From Campylobacterota bacterium (GTDB lineage: Bacteria > Campylobacterota > Campylobacteria > Campylobacterales > Sulfurovaceae): a stretch of DNA of 16,891 bases. Numbering within the stretch: the stretch's first letter is position 1; every line of letters begins with the position of its first letter. Under the pieces are notes generated by a model, which saw nothing but the letters and a program-made list of their open reading frames with translations, was not told where the DNA came from and made no database searches. A program made the position numbers and the translations under genes. The DNA is taken from positions 1 to 16,891 of the forward strand of contig JAHZJZ010000046.1 of the NCBI GenBank assembly GCA_022600655.1, given 5' to 3'. Shown here piece by piece: positions 1-7,498 of this stretch.

Positions 1-758
1 GTGTGCAACTCATGAATATTATGAACGTAAATTCCTCCTGCTACCAATAACATCGCAACCGTTCCAATAACGGTTAATGACTTAATTACTTTGGGTAAGG
101 CAGCTACCAAAAACTCACCTGTTTTCTGTAGCATCTTGTTTTCACCATTACTCATGGTTACAAGTTTATAGCCAAAGTCATCCATTCTAACAATCAATGC
201 CACAATACCATAAACACCAACCGTCGCTAAGATTGCAATGAAGGAGACCACCATTATCTGAATAGCTAAAGATTGTTCAGTCACTGTTCCTAAAGCGATA
301 ATAATAATCTCTATAGACAAAATAAAGTCCGTAAAAATTGCTGATTTTATCTTTTCGTTCTCTTCATCTAAAATCTGTGCTTCACTCTTATATTCAAAAG
401 TGGTCTCTTTTCGTTCCTTCTCATGAGGTACAAAATACTCATATATCTTCTCAGCTCCTTCATAAGCCAAATAAATCCCACCCAACATTAAAATAGGCGT
501 AATAAGCCATGGAGCAAAGGCACTCATTAGGAAGGCTATAGGTAAAATGATTAACTTATTGATCATTGAGCCTTTACCAATCGCCCATAAAACAGGAAGC
601 TCTCTTGATGAAGCAAACCCTGAAGCTTTATCAGCATTAACAGCCAAATCATCCCCCAAAAGTCCTGCTGTTTTCTTCGTAGCCACCTTACTCATTACGG
701 CTACATCATCCATAAGTAGGGCAATGTCATCAAATAGTGTAAAAAAACCTGTTGCCAA
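1..758 (-). CDS. DUF808 family (YedI-like) inner-membrane protein, C-terminus cut off by window edge
   Basis: The frame is open from a TTG codon at 758-756 to the window edge, giving about 252 residues with the C-terminus missing. The TTG is preceded by a good ribosome site (AAAGGAGA) five to six bases upstream, and the translation starts LATGFFTLFDDIALLMDDVA, which matches the conserved beginning of DUF808/YedI proteins. Family-typical features follow: KKTAGLLGDDLAVNA, then RELPVLWAIGKGS, then hydrophobic segments around residues 68-90, 148-170, 180-200 and 225-245. An acidic, lysine-rich cytoplasmic stretch (EKERKETTFEYKSEAQ) separates the first two. The family is made of polytopic inner-membrane proteins of about 300 residues with no firmly established function. 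It lies downstream of the histidine kinase gene on the same strand, but a 145-bp gap with its own promoter-like -10 and a large palindrome suggests separate transcription. I am confident of the family but not of any role. Confidence 0.85.
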   Translation of the reverse strand, partial: MATGFFTLFDDIALLMDDVAVMSKVATKKTAGLLGDDLAVNADKASGFASSRELPVLWAIGKGSMINKLIILPIAFLMSAFAPWLITPILMLGGIYLAYEGAEKIYEYFVPHEKERKETTFEYKSEAQILDEENEKIKSAIFTDFILSIEIIIIALGTVTEQSLAIQIMVVSFIAILATVGVYGIVALIVRMDDFGYKLVTMSNGENKMLQKTGEFLVAALPKVIKSLTVIGTVAMLLVAGGIYVHNIHELH

Positions 759-775
759 GTTATCTCCTTTATATC

Positions 776-868
776 AGAGTTCTTGCAAAACCCATTTGGA
801 ATCGGAGACTTTAGTCCCGAATATAACGAGGCTAAAGCCATCGGTTCCTAGTTTTTTGCAAAAACTCT
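776..868. repeat. Imperfect palindrome of about 93 bp (REP/MITE-like) in the leader of the DUF808 gene
   Basis: The left arm begins AGAGTTCTTGCAAAAC (776-791) and the right arm ends GTTTTTTGCAAAAACTCT (851-868), the reverse complement of the left with few changes. The similarity continues inward: GGAATCGGAGACTTTAGTCC on the left against the complement of GGCTAAAGCCATCGGTTCC on the right, meeting near position 822. Each half also holds its own short hairpin (GGACTTTAGTCC and GGCTAAAGCC, loop about 3 nt). The architecture resembles a BIME/REP pair or a miniature inverted-repeat element. No U-run follows on the minus strand, so it does not look like a standard intrinsic terminator. I infer an intergenic mobile or dispersed repeat; copy number elsewhere cannot be seen here. 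Confidence 0.75.
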
Positions 869-882
869 ATAGAATTTTTGGA

Positions 883-891
883 AGTATAACA
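883..891 (-). promoter_or_regulatory. Extended -10 element (TGTTATACT) upstream of the DUF808 gene
   Basis: On the minus strand TGT-TATACT occupies 891 to 883, an extended -10 of the TGn-TATAAT kind with one change. Transcription would begin near 876, just before the 93-bp palindrome, so that hairpin would form part of the mRNA leader of the DUF808 gene. No convincing -35 is visible, which is common for Campylobacterota sigma-70 promoters. This is a sequence match only. Confidence 0.4.
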
Positions 892-903
892 TAGGTTAAG
901 TAA

Positions 904-2775
904 CTAGAGAGGTAACAGAATCCTAAAACAAGCTCCACCATTATGATTATAAGCCTCTATCTTTCCTCCCATCTTCTGTTCGATAATAAGTCGGGTAATA
1001 TAAAGCCCTGCTCCTGTACCACCACTCTCTTGCTTTCCAGTAATAAAAGGCTCAAAAACAGTGGGGAGGATATCTTCAGAAATCCCCCCACCATTATCAC
1101 AGAAGAGAATGCTTACTTGGTGGTTTTCATGACTAAATATAATATGAATCTCTTTTTTAGTATGCTGCTCTTTACTTAGTGCATCTCGTGCATTATTGAG
1201 TAGATTTAAGATGGCTTGAGCAAATTCATTAGGGTACCCCGTGACAAAAAAGCTTCCCTCTTTCGCGTTTAACACAACTTCTATATGATGATAGTCCAAC
1301 GATGCTGCCACAATATCTACGGAACGTTTCACATAACTTACCAAATCAAATGACTCTTTGGTTCGCTCAGGAGAGAAAAAGAGACGAAAATCATCAATGG
1401 TCTGTGACATGTAGGTAATCATCTCATTACCTTGTCTAACTTTCTCTTCCAAATACGCTTCGTTAAACTCTCCAAAAGAGTAGGCTGATTCTAAGTTCAT
1501 AAATATACCACCTAGTTGAGCCAATGGCTGTCTCCACTGATGGGCAATATGACCTACCATCTCACCCATTGATGCCATACGTGACTGCTGCATCATAAGA
1601 TACTCATTCTCGCTTCGTAACCTACTCTCTTCATTAATTTCATCTTGGAGTTGCTGTTTAATGGTTTCATGTTCAGTAATATCTTTAACAATAAGTTTGA
1701 TGTAACGGTTATTGATATTTTGAGAGAGGGTTCCAGAAAATTCAAAACTTTTTTCATTGATTACCACCAACATGCTATGAAGCGTTCCCTTTTGAACTAA
1801 GGTCTCATAAAGCTCGTTCCATGATACCTCTCCCATAAGTTTTGCGGGGGAATACTCTAAAAATTGTTCACCAAAAAGTACTTTAGCCTGTCTGTTCATC
1901 CAGTGAATTGCTTGTTGTGAGGGCATATCAAAAATCTCAATAATCGCTTCAGGCAGAAGATCCATAATCTCTTTGGCATGACGGAGTTTAATCTCAAGCA
2001 TACGTGCCACATTCCCTTTAACATGCTGAAAAATATCCCGATTGGTTAAGAGTCCTTTCATCTTATTATGCACATTTTTAACCAAAACACGACGAATATT
2101 ATCTTTTCTCATCAGTGCGATAACTTCTGTTACAGGCGTATCTTCATAAACACTTTTAACAGGTGAAGACATTAGGGTTTGAAGGTTTTGATACATATCA
2201 ATACGTTGATGTCCAGCTTTGAGAATATCTTTTTCCGTAATAATCCCTACGGCTTCCTCTTTTTGGTTACTTACAATAACCGAACCGATACGCTTTGTAT
2301 GCATCAGCATTAGTGCATCTTGAACCCGTTTATCTTCTGAAATTGTAATGACCATAGCATTGGGAGAGAGTAAGTCGGCTACCTTTAAATCAACCTTGTA
2401 GACATCTTCTTCTAAGAAATCAAACAAATCCTCTTGCAGTATAACCCCACAAAAATCTCCACTATCATCAACAACAATCAGTCGACGGATATTATTACTC
2501 ACCACCAAATCAAAAGCTGACTCTATAGGACGACTACTGTGAATGGTAATCAAAGAGGTCTTAGCCAAAGCGATAATAGGAGAGTTAAAATCAACCCCCT
2601 CCCCTAACTTTTGGATTAAAAGACTCTCTGTAACAATACCCACAGGTGTCTGATCTACAAGTAGTACAGCCGTACCACTTCCATTGGCTAACATACATGC
2701 CATAGCCTCAGAGACTGTTGCCGTAACATTAAGGGTAAATCCTTCGGTATGAGCAACCGACAGTAGTACACTCAC
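904..2775 (-). CDS. Soluble histidine kinase with four CBS domains and a PAS-like linker
   Basis: This 623-residue protein has no signal peptide or membrane segment, so it should sense from the cytoplasm. Four CBS repeats are readable at about residues 5-55, 65-120, 131-190 and 197-253 (for example GIITEKDI and GLLTNRDI endings). A PAS-like region follows at about 265-365, then a short coiled coil. The dimerisation/phosphoacceptor box AHQWRQPL places the phosphorylated histidine at H412. The ATP-binding domain shows the N box (LNLLNNARDA, N524/N528), G1 (DNGGG, from D560), F box (FEPF) and G2 (GTGAG, 586-590), so it looks catalytically intact. CBS pairs generally bind adenosyl nucleotides or S-adenosylmethionine, so an energy- or nucleotide-linked input is a reasonable inference. 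It starts at GTG, two bases after the stop of the response regulator gene, which is almost certainly its partner. Confidence 0.93.
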   Translation of the reverse strand: MSVLLSVAHTEGFTLNVTATVSEAMACMLANGSGTAVLLVDQTPVGIVTESLLIQKLGEGVDFNSPIIALAKTSLITIHSSRPIESAFDLVVSNNIRRLIVVDDSGDFCGVILQEDLFDFLEEDVYKVDLKVADLLSPNAMVITISEDKRVQDALMLMHTKRIGSVIVSNQKEEAVGIITEKDILKAGHQRIDMYQNLQTLMSSPVKSVYEDTPVTEVIALMRKDNIRRVLVKNVHNKMKGLLTNRDIFQHVKGNVARMLEIKLRHAKEIMDLLPEAIIEIFDMPSQQAIHWMNRQAKVLFGEQFLEYSPAKLMGEVSWNELYETLVQKGTLHSMLVVINEKSFEFSGTLSQNINNRYIKLIVKDITEHETIKQQLQDEINEESRLRSENEYLMMQQSRMASMGEMVGHIAHQWRQPLAQLGGIFMNLESAYSFGEFNEAYLEEKVRQGNEMITYMSQTIDDFRLFFSPERTKESFDLVSYVKRSVDIVAASLDYHHIEVVLNAKEGSFFVTGYPNEFAQAILNLLNNARDALSKEQHTKKEIHIIFSHENHQVSILFCDNGGGISEDILPTVFEPFITGKQESGGTGAGLYITRLIIEQKMGGKIEAYNHNGGACFRILLPL

Positions 2776-2777
2776 CT

Positions 2778-3482
2778 CTACTCTTTTCGGTAGAGACGAT
2801 ACCCAATGGCATTAATATTTTCAATAATTTTAGGGTGTGTCTTCTTTCGTAAGTTTCGTATCTGAGCACGAATGGCATCTCTACTTGTTGAACTATCTGT
2901 CCAAATTGCATACTCCAATGTTGCATAATCAACCGTTTTATTAGGGTGACCAATAAAAAACTCTAAAATCTGCATCTCTTTACGTCTTAAGATAACCTCT
3001 TCTTTATTATACATCACAACTTTCTCTTCTTGATTATAAGAGAACCCTTCGCCTAAGTCTACTATGTAATCATTTCTAAAAATCAAAGCATACTCATCAG
3101 CTGCTTTTTCTAATGCCTCAAGTAGTTTTGTTCCCGTTAAAGGCTTTACTAAGTATCGTGTTAACTCTAACTCTACAGCTAAGAGTAAAAAGTCTTTATC
3201 GGTATAAGCTGTAGAGATAATAATACGAGTATCACCATGATTTTTACGAATTTCAGAAGCAAAAGTTAAACCATTTTTCCCAGGAAGATTAATATCAAGT
3301 AGCACAATATCAGGCTTTTTTTCTTTAAAATACTTCATCGCCTCTTCAGCACTAGATGCCTCTTGCATTGAGGCAAAATAGCGTTCCAAAAACTCAGAGA
3401 TTTGATGACGAACTTGCGTATCATCTTCTACATAAAGAAGATGTAGGTTCTTTAGTTTAGCAAAACAGGAGTGATGTTTCAT
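2778..3482 (-). CDS. OmpR-family response regulator (receiver plus winged-helix DNA-binding domain)
   Basis: This is a 234-residue transcriptional regulator. The receiver (about residues 12-120) has the acidic pair D20/D21, the phosphoacceptor D63 in VLLDINLPG, the switch S90/T91 in IIISTAYTD and K113 in LVKPL, so all key residues are present. The C-terminal half (about 140-232) is a Trans_reg_C winged helix: LRRKEMQILEFFIGHPNKTV, then a recognition-helix region with RDAIRAQIRNLRKK, and the closing hairpin INAIGYRLY. It lies 12 bp after the exported-protein gene and 2 bp before the kinase gene, and so forms a regulator-kinase pair with it. It probably controls its own cluster, including the protease genes, but no binding site is proven. 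The ATG at 3482 fits the receiver start. Confidence 0.94.
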   Translation of the reverse strand: MKHHSCFAKLKNLHLLYVEDDTQVRHQISEFLERYFASMQEASSAEEAMKYFKEKKPDIVLLDINLPGKNGLTFASEIRKNHGDTRIIISTAYTDKDFLLLAVELELTRYLVKPLTGTKLLEALEKAADEYALIFRNDYIVDLGEGFSYNQEEKVVMYNKEEVILRRKEMQILEFFIGHPNKTVDYATLEYAIWTDSSTSRDAIRAQIRNLRKKTHPKIIENINAIGYRLYRKE

Positions 3483-3494
3483 CTTAATAAGCGT

Positions 3495-4043
3495 CTAATC
3501 TTCTATAATCTCTATGGTCTCTTGAGCTTTAGAGACAGAGATATTTTCACCACCTAATGCTTTCATAATCACTTCACCTTTCTTTTTAAGCTTCCCTTCA
3601 CCCACATAAACAGGAACAGCTAAAGCACGCATTCTTGCACCATCACCACTCTCAACCTTAGTTAAAAGACGAATATAATATAACCCCTCTTCTTTAGCAG
3701 AGACTCTAAAAGCTAAAGTATACTCTTTCTGTTCAGCAGAGATGTTAAACCTTTGACGTGTTTGCATCTCATCTGCACTCTCAAGTGCTTCATCAAGCGT
3801 AATATCTACTTCCATTTCACCTGTTTTAAGTGTAGTTGTTAGTGCGATATTAACAGTAGCAACTTCATTAACCTCAACACGTTTAGGTGTCTCATAAGTC
3901 ATATCAATCGGTGCACCAGGTTTTACACAGTGTTCAAACCCTATGGTTGTTCCTTTCACAATATTCTCCTCTGCTACAGTTATTTGTGTACTTACTCCAG
4001 CTATAAATAGACAAGCCAGTAATAATTTTTTTGTTTTCATCAT
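3495..4043 (-). CDS. Exported protein of unknown family between protease genes and two-component genes
   Basis: This 182-residue protein opens with a clear Sec signal peptide: lysines at 3, 5 and 6, a hydrophobic core LLLACLFIAGV, and a likely cut after TVA at residue 24. The mature part is about 158 residues with alternating hydrophobic strands (VATVNIALTTTL, EYTLAFRVSA, GLYYIRLLTKV, LAVPVYVGEG), suggesting a beta-sandwich periplasmic domain. C39 is the only cysteine in the mature part. I do not recognise a family. The early LLAC at residues 8-11 is unlikely to be a lipobox because almost no hydrophobic core precedes it. Two ATGs stand in tandem at 4043 and 4040. A ribosome site (AAGGA) overlapping the TAA of the upstream protease gene serves them, so the two genes look translationally linked. 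It may be a periplasmic partner, inhibitor or signal for the proteases or the kinase; that is inference from position only. Confidence 0.85.
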   Translation of the reverse strand: MMKTKKLLLACLFIAGVSTQITVAEENIVKGTTIGFEHCVKPGAPIDMTYETPKRVEVNEVATVNIALTTTLKTGEMEVDITLDEALESADEMQTRQRFNISAEQKEYTLAFRVSAKEEGLYYIRLLTKVESGDGARMRALAVPVYVGEGKLKKKGEVIMKALGGENISVSKAQETIEIIED

Positions 4044-4051
4044 TCTTTTCC

Positions 4052-5692
4052 TTAATTAGTTTTAGTTACGCTTATATTAAAACAAGCTCTTGTAAGATCA
4101 TTATAATCTGAAATATCTAACAAGTAGTTCCCTGCTGAAAGTGAATAGGTCTGCTCCTCAACACCAAAAGCAACCTCTTGCGATACGCCAGTTGTCGTAA
4201 ATGGTACGGTCTTAAATAGAGAGAAGTCAGGATCAGAACTACTTCCATTACTTTGACTCACACGCACACGATAACTATCTGAACTATTGACCGTAAATCT
4301 TATATATTTATGATTATTAAGTTTATTTCCAATACCAAACTCTGTTGAAGTACAAACATTATGGGTATCACCTACTTGCATATCGCTATAGAGCGTATGA
4401 TGGTCACTTCCATAAATCTCATCAATAGTACCAATATCTTCTGCTCTTAAAATGTCATCTATTTTACTGGTTTGTAATGAATTCTCAGCCTTTAGAGCCG
4501 TAATAAATGAGAAAATACTGGTAAATGCAGGTGTGGCTTTTTGGGCTCCTGTTAATACACTGTACATCGGCTGAAATCCTAAAGAGAGTCTATCTCCACT
4601 ATCGTTATTACTATCATACAAATCATATAAAATACGTTGAATAGACGCTTCACTGTACCAACCAGCCTCATTCTTAGGTTCACTCTCAATATCCATTGAC
4701 CAACCTGAGGATTGGGCATTACCTAAACTATCAAAATAGGTTGTATCATCTGTAGCTATAGCTGACCAAGCATTACCCCAACCTTCACCAAATGCTACTC
4801 TAATATCTAAATGTTCACCCTCTCCATGAGGACCACCTATACTATCAGCTCTAGAAAATTTTGCTTCAAAGTAGTGACCCCACTCATGAATAATAATATG
4901 ATCATCAAACTCATCTGTATCGGTATTGGCATCACCTAAAATATATAAGCTCTTTTCACCATCAAAGTGAGAAGTAGCAATCAGACCATCTTTTAACTCT
5001 GATTCAGTTGCATTTCCACTAGGTACATTACTTGTTGACCAGTGAACAAGAAGTTCAGGAAAGTTTGCCTGACTATCTGACTTTAAAACCTTCTGCATCG
5101 CTATATAAATAGAGTCAAGTATGGCAAAAGGAGCTGAGGTTCTCTCACCAGTATAGGTACCAAGTGTGTTATTCCATCCAAGAGAAGCGACTAAACTACG
5201 TCTGGAGTCTTTAGTCCCAACAGAGACCAAGCTTCCCTCCATTACATATTGTGCATTACCATTGGTATTGTCAAGAACTTTAACATCCCAGTTACCAGTA
5301 GTCTCCTCTTTCATCATGGCATAAGCACGTACTTTAACTTTTGCATCTTCAGGAAGTTTTTTTAATTCATACTCCCCACTATCATCAGTCGTTGTTGAGG
5401 TAATAACCTCTCCACATGATCCAATCGCTTTGACAACAATCTGTCTGGCTGGTTCTTCCATTATGTTATTATAATCAAGCCCAACCTTAGTAGATTTAAC
5501 CCCAACTTTCTCAAAACTAATTTTTCCAGAAAGTGTTAACGTACCATTAGCTGTTACTAAAGTAGTATCACTACTACAGCCATTTGATGTTGTAGTGGTA
5601 GTATCTGTACCATTATCTTCGGTACTCACTTCACCACAACCAACTAGGTTTAGACCAACAAGCAATAATAATATGTTCAATCTATTTTTCAA
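4052..5692 (-). CDS. Lipoprotein zinc metalloprotease (gluzincin-like, HEWGH + GEGWG), second of a tandem pair
   Basis: This 546-residue protein has a lipoprotein signal with lipobox LVGC (lipidated C19), followed by a Thr/Ser-rich linker. At about 50-125 is a carboxypeptidase-regulatory/transthyretin-like beta domain (DDSGEYELKKLPEDAKVKVR). The peptidase core has HEWGH with zinc ligands H269 and H273 and general base E270. GEGWG lies 30 residues later with E303 as probable third ligand, the arrangement seen in gluzincins such as the M36 (fungalysin) group. Other landmarks are GWYSE (344-348) and RILYDLYDS. The last 110 residues resemble a pre-peptidase C-terminal (PPC) beta domain, with C447 and C537 possibly disulfide-bonded. 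C39 and C93 are extra cysteines absent from the paralog. It starts at TTG (5692-5690) with AAGGA upstream. The sequence is intact and probably encodes an active, membrane-anchored peptidase; no substrate can be named. Confidence 0.85.
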   Translation of the reverse strand: MKNRLNILLLLVGLNLVGCGEVSTEDNGTDTTTTTSNGCSSDTTLVTANGTLTLSGKISFEKVGVKSTKVGLDYNNIMEEPARQIVVKAIGSCGEVITSTTTDDSGEYELKKLPEDAKVKVRAYAMMKEETTGNWDVKVLDNTNGNAQYVMEGSLVSVGTKDSRRSLVASLGWNNTLGTYTGERTSAPFAILDSIYIAMQKVLKSDSQANFPELLVHWSTSNVPSGNATESELKDGLIATSHFDGEKSLYILGDANTDTDEFDDHIIIHEWGHYFEAKFSRADSIGGPHGEGEHLDIRVAFGEGWGNAWSAIATDDTTYFDSLGNAQSSGWSMDIESEPKNEAGWYSEASIQRILYDLYDSNNDSGDRLSLGFQPMYSVLTGAQKATPAFTSIFSFITALKAENSLQTSKIDDILRAEDIGTIDEIYGSDHHTLYSDMQVGDTHNVCTSTEFGIGNKLNNHKYIRFTVNSSDSYRVRVSQSNGSSSDPDFSLFKTVPFTTTGVSQEVAFGVEEQTYSLSAGNYLLDISDYNDLTRACFNISVTKTN

Positions 5693-5714
5693 AAAAAATC
5701 CTTACTATCATAAA

Positions 5715-5744
5715 ATTATACCAATTGTGCCATACCATTGTATA
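5715..5744 (-). promoter_or_regulatory. Extended -10 promoter between the two protease genes, with overlapping direct repeat
   Basis: On the minus strand TGG-TATAAT (-10 at 5720-5715) is a perfect extended -10, and TATACA at 5744-5739 is a partial -35 with an 18-bp spacer. Transcription would start about 15-20 bases before the TTG start of the downstream protease gene. On the plus strand the spacer and -10 carry two near-identical copies, ATACCAATTG (5718-5727) and ATACCATTG (5732-5740), 14 bp apart. Tandem direct repeats are the usual target form of OmpR-family regulators, so autoregulation by the cluster's own regulator is possible but unproven. Confidence 0.55.
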
Positions 5745-5770
5745 ATAATCGTTTAATAATTCTATAAGTT

Positions 5771-7465
5771 TTAATAGTAATGCCGTTTAGGTAGTTCTCG
5801 ACTATTAGCTGTACCCTGACGCTCATTAATCATTTTCATGCTTACCGTAGCATTTTTATCTGGTTTTGAATAACTCATTGAACTTTTACTTAATGATAGT
5901 GCATAGCAACTGTTATCAAATGATGCATCATATACATCCAGAAGATACTCTCCCTTTTCTAAAAAAATAAGCAGCTCATCTCTAGGAGAGCCTTCATTAG
6001 AAGAGATACCAATATTGTCATGAGGGTACTTAGTACTATAGATTAAAATATCTGGATCTTGGTTAACTGAATAACTACTACCATTTGGTTGGGCATTAAA
6101 CTGATAATTACCTGCACTAGGAACACTAACCCTCACATAACTTCGGTTTCCTAATTTATTATAGACACCATAATTATTTCGGTTACAAATATCAATGGTA
6201 TTACCTACATAGAGGTCTCTATATACAGGTGTTGAGTAGCTACTATTGGCTGTATTGGTTCGATTACTTCCATAACTATCTTCAATAGAACTAATACGCT
6301 CATACGCTACCGTATTATCAATGTTTCTAGCTTTTGAACGGTTATCTGTTTTAAGTCCATGAATAAATGAGAAAATACTTGTAAAAGCTGGTGTATTTTT
6401 TTGAGAACCTGTTAAAACATCATAAATAGGTTTAAACCCTAGACTGGTATGATCATGTGACTCATTACTACTATCATACAAATCATACAAAATTCTTTGA
6501 ACTGAACCCTCACTATACCAACCTGGATTTTTTTGAGAACCTGATTCTAAATTCATATACCATCCATATGACTGTCCTACACCAGATGTATCAAAGTAAA
6601 CAGGATCATCAGTAGCAATACCTGAAAGAGCATTCCCCCAACCCTCTCCAAATGCCAAACGAATATCAAGAGCTTCACCTGGAGAGTGAGGTCCTCCTAT
6701 ACTATCAGCCCTAGAGAATTGATCTTCAAAATAGTGACCCCACTCATGAATAATAATATGATCATCATACTCATCTGTATCAGAGTTAGCATCACCTAAT
6801 ATCCATAATCCTTGCTCTCCATCATAGTGAGAAGTGATAATCTGTCCAGAGTCTACATCACCAGCAGAAGCGATATTATTCACTGACCAGTTTACTGTTA
6901 ATTGTGGGAAGACAGCCGTTGGGTCTGCTTTACGTACCTTGTCCATTGCTTGATTGATACTACTTAAAATAGCAAAAGGTGCAGCAACTCGTGACCCTTG
7001 ATAGTCTGTTCCAACCCAACCTGAAGAGGCATGAAGACTTCTTATGTTTGGATCAGTTCCACTACTATGGAAATCCCCTTCCATTACATAAAGTGCTTTC
7101 ATATTGGTATTGTCAACCACACTTACATCCCAAAAATCTTTTTTATACATTCTTGCATAAACACGTATTTTCACCTCTTGCTCAGCTGGTACACTCAGTG
7201 AATATTTACCATTTTTATCGGTTTGAGTCTGAGCAACTACTTTCCCATCTCTACTTAAAGCTTTAACAAGCACATACTTAGCTGGAGCTTTTTTAATATT
7301 TCCATAGTCAAGTTTAGCAATCCCTCCATAACTCAACTTAGAAGGGACACGGTCATAGGTTATTGTCCCTGAAATATTTATACCTTCACCTGTGATTTGA
7401 TGCATTGAACAACCTAAAAGAAAGAATACATACAGGGGTATCAAATAGAAGCGTTTTTTTAACAT
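5771..7465 (-). CDS. Lipoprotein zinc metalloprotease (gluzincin-like), first of a tandem pair
   Basis: This 564-residue paralog of the next gene has lipobox LLGC (C19), so it should be lipid-anchored. At about 28-105 is the same regulatory-like beta domain (TDKNGKYSLSVPAEQEVKIR). The peptidase core holds HEWGH (H240, E241, H244) and GEGWG (E274), and the block from DDHIIIHEWGHYFE to SRADSIGGPH is nearly identical to the paralog. GWYSE and RILYDLYDS are also conserved. The C-terminal PPC-like domain keeps the cysteine pair (C427, C520). An extra polar tail follows (Met/Lys/Asn-rich, about 525-564), which the paralog lacks. The ATG at 7465 has AAAGG eight bases upstream. It is the first gene of the left-hand cluster, so promoters serving it should lie in the 223-bp divergent gap upstream. 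The gene pair most likely arose by tandem duplication. Confidence 0.85.
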   Translation of the reverse strand: MLKKRFYLIPLYVFFLLGCSMHQITGEGINISGTITYDRVPSKLSYGGIAKLDYGNIKKAPAKYVLVKALSRDGKVVAQTQTDKNGKYSLSVPAEQEVKIRVYARMYKKDFWDVSVVDNTNMKALYVMEGDFHSSGTDPNIRSLHASSGWVGTDYQGSRVAAPFAILSSINQAMDKVRKADPTAVFPQLTVNWSVNNIASAGDVDSGQIITSHYDGEQGLWILGDANSDTDEYDDHIIIHEWGHYFEDQFSRADSIGGPHSPGEALDIRLAFGEGWGNALSGIATDDPVYFDTSGVGQSYGWYMNLESGSQKNPGWYSEGSVQRILYDLYDSSNESHDHTSLGFKPIYDVLTGSQKNTPAFTSIFSFIHGLKTDNRSKARNIDNTVAYERISSIEDSYGSNRTNTANSSYSTPVYRDLYVGNTIDICNRNNYGVYNKLGNRSYVRVSVPSAGNYQFNAQPNGSSYSVNQDPDILIYSTKYPHDNIGISSNEGSPRDELLIFLEKGEYLLDVYDASFDNSCYALSLSKSSMSYSKPDKNATVSMKMINERQGTANSRELPKRHYY

Positions 7466-7476
7466 TACGAAACCTT

Positions 7477-7498
7477 TACACTATTTTTTTATAGTGTA
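7477..7498. promoter_or_regulatory. Perfect 8-bp inverted repeat upstream of the first protease gene
   Basis: TACACTAT (7477-7484) and ATAGTGTA (7491-7498) are perfect inverted repeats separated by six T residues. The centre lies about 22 bases upstream of the ATG at 7465. The repeat could be an operator for a dimeric regulator, or a hairpin in the mRNA leader just before the AAAGG ribosome site. On the minus strand the stretch also contains AT-rich -10-like strings (CATAAT, TATAAA), so it may sit on the promoter. Nothing else is recognisable in the 223-bp gap between the divergent genes except AT-rich sequence and the plus-strand element at 7656. Confidence 0.5.

Noticed and set aside
776..868. 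The palindrome as a simple intrinsic terminator of the kinase operon
   Set aside because: No U-run follows it on the minus strand, and it lies downstream of a promoter-like element for the next gene.
547..894. Plus-strand open frame of 115 codons
   Set aside because: It is antisense to the well-matched DUF808 coding region and runs through the palindrome; the translation resembles no protein and has no ribosome site of note.
2729..2953. Alternative-frame minus-strand open frame over the regulator/kinase junction
   Set aside because: It overlaps the winged-helix end of the response regulator in another frame and shows no domain.
3495..4043. Reading the small exported protein as a lipoprotein (LLAC at residues 8-11)
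   Set aside because: Only about three hydrophobic residues precede the cysteine, too short for a lipoprotein signal; cleavage after residue 24 fits better.
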